From contig JAFAZB010000031.1 of NCBI GenBank assembly GCA_019240015.1, positions 1 through 5,489 on the forward strand: 5,489 bases of DNA, read 5' to 3'. A program made the translations under genes and the position numbers. The notes under the pieces are model-generated. The model had not been told where the DNA came from. It ran no database searches and saw only the letters and a program-made list of their open reading frames with translations. The first letter of the stretch is position 1; each line of letters opens with the position of its first letter. This DNA comes from Solirubrobacterales bacterium. GTDB taxonomy: Bacteria > Actinomycetota > Thermoleophilia > Solirubrobacterales > Solirubrobacteraceae. Shown here one piece after another: positions 1-4,149 of this stretch.

Positions 1-191
1 ACGCGGTCTTCTATGTCGGCGTTCAGGACGTGGAAGGCGCGCTTCAGCGAGCTGAGCGGCTGGGCGGAACTCGGGTGATGGGGCCGGCCAGATCACCCAA
101 TGGACTCGTGGTCGGCCATTTCAAGGATCCCGAGGGCACTCTGATCGGCGTCGCAGGAGTCGATCCGAGTCAGCTCGCGGAGACGGAATAG
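1..191 (+). CDS. VOC/glyoxalase-fold protein, C-terminal fragment (cut by window edge)
   Basis: An open frame enters from the left edge (first full codon at base 3) and stops with TAG at 189-191, giving 62 residues. It reads AVFYVGVQDVEGALQRAERL, then GGTRVMGP, then VVGHFKDPEGTLIGV. The pattern 'YVxVxDVExALxRAExLGGTxxMGP ... xFxDPEGxxIGV' is the second beta-alpha-beta-beta-beta module of the vicinal oxygen chelate superfamily (glyoxalase I, bleomycin resistance protein, extradiol dioxygenase). The Glu of DPEG sits where many family members place a metal ligand. Substrate and exact subfamily cannot be told from this piece, and the start lies outside the window. Its last 22 bases overlap the 3' end of the convergent BNR gene. 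Assignment to the superfamily is firm; function is open. Confidence 0.8.
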   Translation, partial: AVFYVGVQDVEGALQRAERLGGTRVMGPARSPNGLVVGHFKDPEGTLIGVAGVDPSQLAETE

Positions 192-1264
192 ACGGGCGGT
201 AGCGTCGCGGCCACGTCCGACCAGGTCGCGCCCGCGTCGCCGGAGCCGAACAGCTGGCCGGTGGTCGAGCCGAAGTAGAGCTCCATCGTCGGCCCTTCGC
301 CGTGGCGCTGGAACGCTTGGCGCAGCACGGTCAGGTAGGCCTGCTCTTGTGGCAGCCCGTCGCCGCGCGGCGACCAGCTCTCGCCCGCGTCGCGCGTCTC
401 GTACAAGCGCACGCGACCGTCGGGCGTGACGCGGTCCATGTCGGCGACGAGCGGGATCACATAAGCGCTGTCAGGGTCGGCAGGGTCAACCATCAGCGGA
501 AAGCCGAAGTCCGAGGGCAGGCCGGCGCCGATCTCCGTCCAGCTCTGGCCAGCGTCGTCCGAGCGGTAGACGCCTCCGTGGAACTGGATGAACATCCGCT
601 CGGGCTGGGCCGGCGCGCGCTCCATGTGGTGCACGCACAGGGCCGGATAGGCCTCCGGCGGCGGCTCGGGCAGGTCCAGCTGCTCGAGCACCTCGTCGGG
701 CAGGTAGCGCGGCGTCAGGCCATCGTTGCCCCGCTCCCAGCTACTGCCGCCGTCGTCGGTGTGCCAGACGCCCGCCGCCGAGACCGCCACCGACAGCCGC
801 TCGGCGTCGCCTGGCCAGGGCACGATCGAGTGCACGCACAAGCCGCCGCCGCCGGGCTGCCAGTGCGCCCGCGTCGGGTGCTCCCAGAGGCCGGCGTTCA
901 GCTCCCAACTGGCCCCGCCATCGGTGCTCTGAAACAGCGTCCCGGGATCGCCGCCGGCGTACAGCGCGCCGTCTGCCTCGCCGGGCGCGATCACCCAGAT
1001 CCGGTTGAGCGCCTGCTCGCCACCTTCGGGCAACGCGACCCCGCCCGCCTGCTCCCACTCGCCCGCCGGGTCGTCGGTCGAGAAGATCTTCGGCCCGTAG
1101 AACGGCGACGTCGTGGCCGCCAGCAAGCGGCCCGAGCGTCGGTCGCGCAGCGCGTACTCGACCGGCTCGCCCTCAAACGCGCGCGCCACAAGCTCAAAGC
1201 TCGAGCCGGGCTCGCCCTCGAACACGAATAGCCCCTTCTTCGTCGACACCAGCAGTTCGGTCAT
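170..1264 (-). CDS. BNR/Asp-box repeat beta-propeller protein (sialidase-like or WD40/YVTN-like)
   Basis: This 364-residue protein starts at ATG (1262-1264) behind a strong GGAGG at 1270-1274, five bases away. It carries repeated Asp-boxes (S/T-x-D-x-G-x-x-W): STDGGASW at residues 113-120, TDDGGSSW at 169-176, SDDAGQSW at 235-242, TRDAGESW at 290-297 and SGDAGATW at 341-348, plus a degenerate one near 62-70. Spacing of about 50-65 residues fits a six- or seven-bladed propeller. No signal peptide or membrane segment is seen, so it is probably cytoplasmic, unlike secreted sialidases. The Arg triad and nucleophile Tyr of true sialidases are not evident, so 'sialidase' or 'glycosyl hydrolase' describes the fold, not an activity. 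Histidines in CVHSI (143-147) and CVHHMER (210-216) could be a conserved site. The gene is translationally coupled to the MoaD-like gene upstream, so a shared process is likely but unknown. Confidence 0.88.
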   Translation of the reverse strand: MTELLVSTKKGLFVFEGEPGSSFELVARAFEGEPVEYALRDRRSGRLLAATTSPFYGPKIFSTDDPAGEWEQAGGVALPEGGEQALNRIWVIAPGEADGALYAGGDPGTLFQSTDGGASWELNAGLWEHPTRAHWQPGGGGLCVHSIVPWPGDAERLSVAVSAAGVWHTDDGGSSWERGNDGLTPRYLPDEVLEQLDLPEPPPEAYPALCVHHMERAPAQPERMFIQFHGGVYRSDDAGQSWTEIGAGLPSDFGFPLMVDPADPDSAYVIPLVADMDRVTPDGRVRLYETRDAGESWSPRGDGLPQEQAYLTVLRQAFQRHGEGPTMELYFGSTTGQLFGSGDAGATWSDVAATLPPVYSVSAS

Positions 1265-1265
1265 C

Positions 1266-1526
1266 TCAGCCTCCAGTAATCGCGGGCAGCACCTCGACTC
1301 GGTCGGTCAACTCGACCGGGGTCTGCTCGCTGCCTCGCTCGCCGTTGACGAACACGTTGATGTGGCGGCGGATCAGGCCCCGCTCGTCGAGGATCCAGCC
1401 GCCGGTCTGAGGGTGTGCGCGCTCGAGCTCGCGCAGCAGCTCCCCCACGGTCAGCGCGTCGAGCTCGAGCTGGGCATTGCCGCCGGCGAGCTGTCGCAAG
1501 GGGCCGTGGAGGGAGAGCAGCGGCAT
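1266..1526 (-). CDS. MoaD/ThiS family ubiquitin-like small protein with C-terminal Gly-Gly
   Basis: The 86-residue product has the beta-grasp pattern of sulfur-carrier or ubiquitin-like proteins: an N-terminal beta-hairpin (PLLSLHGPLRQLAGG), a helix in TVGELLRELERAHP (about 26-39), the strand HINVFVNGER (about 55-64), then VELTDRVEVLPAITGG. The last two residues are Gly-Gly. In MoaD, ThiS and archaeal SAMPs this tail is adenylated by an E1-like enzyme and becomes a thiocarboxylate or a conjugate. Length matches MoaD (80-90 aa). No moa, mog, thi or E1-like gene lies nearby, so a molybdopterin or thiazole role is not supported by context. The start is ATG at 1524-1526; AGGA lies ten bases upstream, and a -10-like TAGGAT (minus strand, 1536-1541) overlaps it. 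The stop TGA is followed by one base and then the ATG of the BNR gene, so the two are almost certainly co-transcribed and coupled. Confidence 0.88.
   Translation of the reverse strand: MPLLSLHGPLRQLAGGNAQLELDALTVGELLRELERAHPQTGGWILDERGLIRRHINVFVNGERGSEQTPVELTDRVEVLPAITGG
1270..1274 (-). promoter_or_regulatory. Shine-Dalgarno of the BNR gene, embedded in the Gly-Gly codons of the MoaD-like gene
   Basis: On the minus strand the junction reads ACT GGA GGC TGA G ATG. The GGAGG is formed by the terminal Gly-Gly codons of the upstream gene and sits five bases before the ATG of the BNR gene. A ribosome finishing the ubiquitin-like protein therefore ends on top of the next initiation site, which suggests tight coupling of the two products. 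Confidence 0.75.
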
Positions 1527-1615
1527 GGTTCTCGCATCCTAAGACCGACGGCGGGCAGTCCGCGAGCGGCACGGCTTGCCCACTGACACCAACAGCACTT
1601 GACAGCATCGCGAGG

Positions 1616-2089
1616 GTGCAGCGCGTCCTCATTCTCGGCCGAGGTGGTGCAGGCAAGTCAACGCTCGCGTACCGCCTCGGCTCGCTGACTGGGCTGCCAG
1701 TGATCGAGCTCGACCGCTTGTTCTGGCAGCGGGGAGGTGAAGCGACCCCACGCGACCAATGGGCCGCCATCCAACACGATCTAATTCGGCGTGAGCAGTG
1801 GATCATCGACGGAGATCTGGGGCCGCATGACGTGCTCGAACCTCGCCTCGCGCTTGCGGACACCGTCATCGTCCTCAACTTCTCTCTGCTTCGCTGCGCT
1901 TGGCGGTCGGTCAGACGCTCGCGGGAAGCCGCTGACTATTGGCGCTGGGTGATCGCATACCGTCGGCGAAGCGTGCCGATCCTGATGGAGGCGATCGCAA
2001 CGCACGCGCCCGCGGCGCGCGTTTACTTGTTTCGCAACCCTCGAGCGGCCCGGGCATTCGTTCGGGCGATCTCGCCGGCGCAGAGGTAG
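1616..2089 (+). CDS. P-loop nucleoside/nucleotide kinase-like protein (AAA_17, FlaR/'topology modulation' type)
   Basis: From GTG at 1616 the product is 157 residues. A Walker A motif, GRGGAGKST, lies at residues 8-16 right after the first strand (QRVLILG). It is followed by a helix, a second strand and the acidic ELDRLFW motif (about 28-34) that in adenylate-kinase-like folds contacts the acceptor nucleotide. WIIDGDLG resembles the family's W-I-x-D-G-N-Y, DTVIVLN is the next strand, and the Arg-rich stretch WRSVRRSRE ... RWVIAYRRR is lid-like. The family is often annotated as adenylate kinase or DNA topology modulation protein; the true substrate is generally unknown. The open frame runs upstream to 1415, but that part lies over the divergent MoaD-like gene and lacks family similarity, so GTG 1616 is preferred. 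Its only SD-like bases (GAGG, 1612-1615) touch the start codon, which suggests a leaderless or poorly initiated message. Confidence 0.8.
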   Translation: MQRVLILGRGGAGKSTLAYRLGSLTGLPVIELDRLFWQRGGEATPRDQWAAIQHDLIRREQWIIDGDLGPHDVLEPRLALADTVIVLNFSLLRCAWRSVRRSREAADYWRWVIAYRRRSVPILMEAIATHAPAARVYLFRNPRAARAFVRAISPAQR

Positions 2090-2111
2090 TTGAGAGACGT
2101 CTCAGTTGCCT

Positions 2112-2131
2112 ATTTAGCACATGTGCTAAAT
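2112..2131. promoter_or_regulatory. Perfect 20-bp palindromic operator, probably for the SdpR-like repressor
   Basis: Bases 2112-2131 form a perfect inverted repeat, ATTTAGCACA followed directly by its reverse complement. The AT-rich ends in a GC-rich genome and the position 11 bases before the ATG of an ArsR-family gene are what an autoregulated operator should look like. It overlaps both promoter readings I can draw: TTGAGA (2090-2095) with TATTTA (2111-2116), or TTGCCT (2106-2111) with TAAATT (2127-2132). Spacers are short (15 bases) in both, so the promoter itself is tentative. A bound dimer would cover the -10 region either way. A separate 10-bp palindrome, GAGACGTCTC, lies at 2094-2103. 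Confidence 0.8.
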
Positions 2132-2142
2132 TACGAAGTGAG

Positions 2143-2472
2143 ATGTCCGTCGCGAATGCGTACCGAGCCTTGGGCGATCCGACCCGGCGCGGGATCCTGC
2201 GGTTGCTGCGGGAAGGCGAGATGCCTGCCGGGGGGCTCGCGGCGCATTTCGAGATCTCGTGGCCATCGGTGTCACGCCATCTAAAGGTGCTGGAAGCGGC
2301 GGGCCTGGTCAGCTCTGAGCGCCGCGGCGGCAACATCATCTACTCGTTGCAAACCTCGGTCCTCGAGGACATCGCGGCCGAGGTCGCGGACATGGCTCGC
2401 ATCGGCCGGCCCTCGCGCTCTGCCCGAGTGGGAACTCGGGCGGGGCGCCGACGCGAGCCTCGGCCAGCCTGA
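2143..2472 (+). CDS. ArsR-family winged-helix repressor, SdpR-like autorepressor type
   Basis: The 109-residue product opens with ANAYRALGDPTRRGILRLL (4-22), the first helices of ArsR/SmtB winged-helix proteins. Next comes GEMPAGGLAAHFEIS and the recognition helix SWPSVSRHLKVLEAAGLV (39-56), then the wing ERRGGNIIYSL (59-69). The order and the 'EGEM-AGxLAxHFxIS-PSxSxHLxVLxxAGLV' wording are closest to SdpR-type autorepressors. It contains no cysteine, and no CVC metal motif, so it is not an arsenic or metal sensor of the classical kind. ATG 2143 is chosen because it is preceded by GAAGTGAG and matches the family N-terminus; the frame is open further left, but that part overlaps the kinase gene and the operator. 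After about residue 88 the protein ends in a basic Arg/Pro tail with a 7-bp hairpin in its DNA (2422-2428 with 2435-2441). This tail does not resemble the family and may be a later extension. The likely targets are its own promoter and perhaps the small membrane gene downstream. Confidence 0.88.
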   Translation: MSVANAYRALGDPTRRGILRLLREGEMPAGGLAAHFEISWPSVSRHLKVLEAAGLVSSERRGGNIIYSLQTSVLEDIAAEVADMARIGRPSRSARVGTRAGRRREPRPA

Positions 2473-2537
2473 CACGTCGGGATGGAGAACGCAATCGGAT
2501 CAGCCGCCTGCTTCGGACTAGGACGGAGAGCGTCGCG

Positions 2538-2765
2538 ATGAGCAGCTCGGCGATCGGCACGATCGTCGTCGTCTTCCTGGTTTCAGCCGCGGCGTTCGCC
2601 ACCGGCTGGGTGCTTCGCGACGCTCGTGCCCGCGGCATCCCTCGCCGCAAAGCGTTTACGTGGGCGGCGCTGCAGTGGGTGGAATTCCCCTTGTTCCTCT
2701 GGCTCTACCGTCGCATCCGACCAAGAGGAAAGCTTCGCGGCGACGACGACAACGCGGCCGCCTAG
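2538..2765 (+). CDS. Small membrane protein, unknown function
   Basis: The 75-residue product starts at ATG 2538 with CGGAGAG about nine bases upstream. A clear transmembrane helix covers roughly residues 6-25 (IGTIVVVFLVSAAAFATGWV). It is followed by the basic loop LRDARARGIPRRK and a second, more amphipathic hydrophobic segment at about 42-56 (WAALQWVEFPLFLWL), then basic residues and an acidic-Ala tail. Positive charges after the first helix and after the second segment fit a two-segment protein, or one with a re-entrant second segment. I do not recognise a named family; the TM - xDARxRG - TM - LYRR layout recurs in small actinobacterial membrane proteins. It lies 65 bases after the SdpR-like repressor, on the same strand. 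SdpR-type regulators are known to sit beside membrane proteins (SdpI in Bacillus), so regulation by that repressor is plausible but only inferred. Confidence 0.72.
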   Translation: MSSSAIGTIVVVFLVSAAAFATGWVLRDARARGIPRRKAFTWAALQWVEFPLFLWLYRRIRPRGKLRGDDDNAAA

Positions 2766-2775
2766 CGCTTCCGAA

Positions 2776-2850
2776 TGGGCCGGGAAGGACTCGAACCTTC
2801 AACCTTGGCGTGCCGCCTCAACCCGGAACCCGGCCCTCCGAGTCCGCCCC
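2776..2850 (-). tRNA. tRNA-like element, probably a degenerate or truncated tRNA gene
   Basis: The minus strand holds a canonical T-arm: stem GAAGG/CCTTC with loop TTCGAGT (2784-2800). Then comes an acceptor 3' strand CCGGCCC (2777-2783) and discriminator A (2776), with no encoded CCA. The 5' side is not normal. GGGCCGG at 2830-2836 pairs perfectly with the acceptor strand but gives only 61 nt, too short for a cloverleaf. Starting instead at 2850 gives 75 nt and standard arm lengths, with one acceptor mismatch and a possible D-stem TCGG/CCGG. In that version the anticodon stem TTGAG/GCCAA has two mismatches and the loop lacks T33. No anticodon can be trusted. It is best read as a tRNA remnant, the kind of 3'-half that integrated elements leave at attachment sites. 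It follows the truncated arsM gene on the same strand. Confidence 0.45.
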
Positions 2851-2865
2851 GGACAGGCCAAGAGA

Positions 2866-2879
2866 CGGCGTTCACGCCG
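2866..2879. repeat. Small hairpin at the 3' end of the arsM remnant
   Basis: CGGCG and CGCCG flank a four-base loop that contains the stop codon of the arsM C-terminal frame. A second 5-bp hairpin, GTCCG/CGGAC, lies at 2842-2854. Neither is followed by a T-run on the minus strand, so a terminator role is only possible, not shown. Confidence 0.3.
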
Positions 2880-3181
2880 CCGCTTTGTGGGCACGGATGA
2901 TGGCTGCGCCGGCGTGCTCGTGGACGCGGTGCGTCTCGTGAATCTCGACTTCGTCGAATCCTGCTTGGGCGAGGGCAGCCCGGTATTCGACTTCGGTTAA
3001 CGGCTTGCGCGGGAGCCACGTAGCGCTGGCGAACGGCTTCCCGAATGGTCTCCGGCTTCCTGTCTTCGAGCGCAGCGCGGCCGCAGCCGGAGCCCTCGCC
3101 GCCGCAATCTGCTTTGGCTTCTGGCTCGCAACAGGTCGCCTCCGTTTCCGGGGCGCAGCGGTCACTGCTCAGCCCAGCCAT
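2872..3181 (-). pseudogene. arsM: arsM-like arsenite S-adenosylmethyltransferase, core deleted and frame-disrupted
   Basis: Two pieces of one gene are visible. From ATG at 3179-3181, with AGAGGA about ten bases upstream and inside the end of arsR, the frame reads a Cys-rich N-terminus: Cys at residues 9, 17, 18, 26 and 33, including EATCCEPEAKADC. This is followed by ETIREAVRQRYVAPAQAV, the opening helix of ArsM-type methyltransferases. Around 2995-3012 that similarity stops. In another frame LTEVEYRAALAQAGF, DEVEIHETHRVHEHA and AAIIRAHKAAA (ending 2872) match the ArsM C-terminus. Intact ArsM proteins of this type have roughly 200 more residues between these parts, holding the SAM-binding motif and the As(III)-binding cysteines. 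The product cannot methylate arsenite. Without correction, the N-terminal frame reads on for a 139-residue nonsense product ending at 2762. The arsR-arsM overlap shows that the original pair was translationally coupled. Confidence 0.8.
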
Positions 3182-3522
3182 GCGGATAGTTCCTCTAGGC
3201 CGTCGGGGATTACGAAGTAATAGGCCCATAGCCCGACCCGTTCGGAGCCTACGAGGCCCGCCTCGCGCAGTACCTTCAGGTGATGGGAGACGGTGGGCTG
3301 GGAAAGTTCGAACAAAGGCACCAACTCGCAGACGCAAACCTTCCCCGCGTGTTTGCGCAGCACATCGACCAGCTGTAGACGTACCGCGTCACCTAGTGCC
3401 TTCGCCACCGCAGCCATTCGGACCGCTTGCTCCTTTTCCACGTCCGGGTACACGACGGGCTCGCAACACGGATCGTGAGGCGCGCGCTTGATCTTCGGAG
3501 CCAGCTCCAGATCGACAGCCAT
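3169..3522 (-). CDS. arsR: ArsR/SmtB-family arsenic-responsive repressor
   Basis: The 117-residue protein begins at ATG 3520-3522. AAVAKALGDAVRLQLVDVL (37-55) is the ArsR helix 1-2 region, KVCVCELVPLF (61-71) carries the C-x-C metalloid motif of helix 3 (Cys63, Cys65), SQPTVSHHLKVLREAGLV (74-91) is the recognition helix, and ERVGLWAYYFV (94-104) is the wing. The ELCVCDL-type motif is the As(III)/Sb(III) sensor of E. coli-type ArsR. An N-terminal Cys pair (Cys19-Cys20, DPCCEP) resembles the arrangement used by Corynebacterium glutamicum ArsR, so As(III) could be bound by either or both sets. Binding of As(III) should release the operator. It is the first gene of a minus-strand operon whose second gene, arsM, is broken, so the repressor may now control mainly itself, unless it acts elsewhere in the genome. 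No SD is obvious before the ATG. Confidence 0.92.
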   Translation of the reverse strand: MAVDLELAPKIKRAPHDPCCEPVVYPDVEKEQAVRMAAVAKALGDAVRLQLVDVLRKHAGKVCVCELVPLFELSQPTVSHHLKVLREAGLVGSERVGLWAYYFVIPDGLEELSAWLG

Positions 3523-3567
3523 TCAAGTTAGACGTATCTATTGAAGTGAAGCCTGTCAATCGATAGG
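3522..3567 (-). promoter_or_regulatory. arsR promoter and operator region
   Basis: On the minus strand a consensus -35, TTGACA, lies at 3554-3559, and the -10 region falls near 3531-3537 without a good hexamer. A dyad overlaps that area. On the plus strand TTCAA (3522-3526) pairs with TTGAA (3541-3545) and TAGA (3529-3532) with TCTA (3537-3540), with a two-base offset between the outer and inner arms. A further imperfect repeat, CCTGTC/GATAGG (3552-3567), overlaps the -35. The position over the promoter and start codon fits ArsR autorepression. The base-level operator is inferred. Confidence 0.5.
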
Positions 3568-3719
3568 CCTTAGGTGGACGTAACTCGTGAAGCTCGTGAT
3601 GGCGCACGGTGTGTTCGTCTGCCCTCATGACGCAGGGCGCTCACATCAGTGTCCGCTTTCCCAGGGACACGGTTGCCTCTCCGAGCATCGATGCCGCTAC
3701 GGCCGGTCATACTTCTCGC
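3568..3719 (+). other. Intergenic region upstream of hicB, possible leaderless promoter
   Basis: No gene is supported here. The frame of hicB stays open to GTG 3609 and includes ATG 3627, but those extensions do not resemble HicB. Two small inverted repeats occur: GCCCT/AGGGC (3621-3638) and GTGTCC/GGACAC (3649-3670). A -10-like CATACT at 3708-3713 would place the transcription start on the A of the hicB ATG (3720), and no SD precedes that ATG, so a leaderless message is plausible. No good -35 is seen. Confidence 0.3.
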
Positions 3720-3953
3720 ATGGCAGAGCCGGTGACGTTGACCGCGGTGTTCGCACCCGACGAGAACGGCTGGGTCATGGCGCAGCTCGCCGAGTGGCCG
3801 GCGGTCGTTACGTGCGGCAGGACGATCGAAGACGCGCGCGCGATGCTGCTCGATGCAGCCCAGGAGATGATCGCCTCCTATCGCGACGAAGGCCGCGAGC
3901 CGCCTATTGGCGGCGGCCACGTCGAGCCGATCACAATCGACCTCGCCGCTTGA
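3720..3953 (+). CDS. hicB: HicB-family antitoxin
   Basis: The 77-residue product reads VTLTAVFAPDENGWVMAQL, AEWPAVVTCGRTIEDARAML, then LDAAQEMIASYRDEGREPP. This is the partial RNase H-like HicB fold: strand - acidic turn - GWVMAQLAEWPAVVTxG - helix xTIEDARAMLLDAAQEMI. It is short for HicB, with no C-terminal DNA-binding domain, as in the compact HicB proteins that only neutralise the toxin. ATG 3720 is chosen because it starts just before the first conserved strand. No ribosome binding site is visible, consistent with leaderless translation. The stop codon overlaps the TTG start of hicA in TTGA, so the two genes were coupled. Antitoxin before toxin is the reverse of the classical hicA-hicB order but is common in related systems. 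With the toxin frameshifted, it may be an orphan. Confidence 0.85.
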   Translation: MAEPVTLTAVFAPDENGWVMAQLAEWPAVVTCGRTIEDARAMLLDAAQEMIASYRDEGREPPIGGGHVEPITIDLAA

Positions 3954-4134
3954 AGCGCCGGCAGCTCGAGGCGCACCTGCGCCAGAACGGCTGCGTGCGG
4001 CTTCGTGAGGGCGCCCGTCATACAATCTGGTCGAATCCAGGGGTCGAGCGCCGTGCCCCGGTGCCGCGTCATCGGAGATTCCTCCCGGCACGGCCCGGGC
4101 AATCTGCCGCCAACTCGGCCCTGGAGCGCCCTAA
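3950..4134 (+). pseudogene. hicA: HicA-family mRNA interferase toxin, one-base frameshift near the C-terminus
   Basis: From TTG 3950, overlapping the hicB stop, the frame reads KRRQLEAHLRQNGCVRLREG, then ARHTIWSNP, then VPRHR: the small dsRBD-like HicA toxin. The catalytic His is expected in the 'G-x-R-H-x-I-W' motif, here His24. HicA proteins normally continue 'REIPxGTARxICRxLG'. That continuation exists one frame over, from GAG 4075: EIPPGTARAICRQLG, then PGAP and TAA at 4132-4134. The break is at CATCGGAGATT (4070-4080), where one base, most likely a G in the GG run, is missing. Joined, the two parts give about 62 residues, the usual HicA size. In the unshifted frame the protein has a long unrelated tail running to 4345. 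The active-site His is retained, but the last helix is lost, so the toxin is probably inactive. A sequencing error in the GG run is the main alternative. Confidence 0.8.
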
Positions 4135-4149
4135 TCGCGTAGTCTCAAC

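Noticed and set aside
302..1231. Long plus-strand open frame (309 aa) opposite the BNR gene
   Set aside because: It is Arg/Ala/Val-rich with no recognisable motif and mirrors the codon bias of the BNR gene on the other strand, which has clear Asp-boxes, an SD and a coupled neighbour.
1599..1604. Perfect TTGACA as a promoter -35 for the kinase gene
   Set aside because: A matching -10 would fall at about 1621-1628, inside the gene, and the bases there (GCGCGTC) do not resemble one.
1415..1615. N-terminal extension of the kinase upstream of GTG 1616
   Set aside because: The extra 67 residues are Arg/Ala-rich, lie over the divergent MoaD-like gene and precede the first strand of the P-loop fold, where the family starts.
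1261..1878. Minus-strand open frame of 205 aa across the MoaD-like and kinase genes
   Set aside because: It overlaps two genes with firm family motifs in other frames and shows only low-complexity Arg/Pro/Ser composition.
2660..2941. Plus-strand protein reading GPGRTRTFNLGV and the neighbouring frame reading GKDSNLQPW
   Set aside because: These are the familiar spurious translations of the antisense of a tRNA T-arm; they support the tRNA-like element rather than a gene.
2872..3165. A 97-aa protein from GTG 3165 as a real gene
   Set aside because: Its first half is an out-of-frame reading of the Cys-rich arsM N-terminus; only the last ~42 residues are genuine arsM C-terminus.
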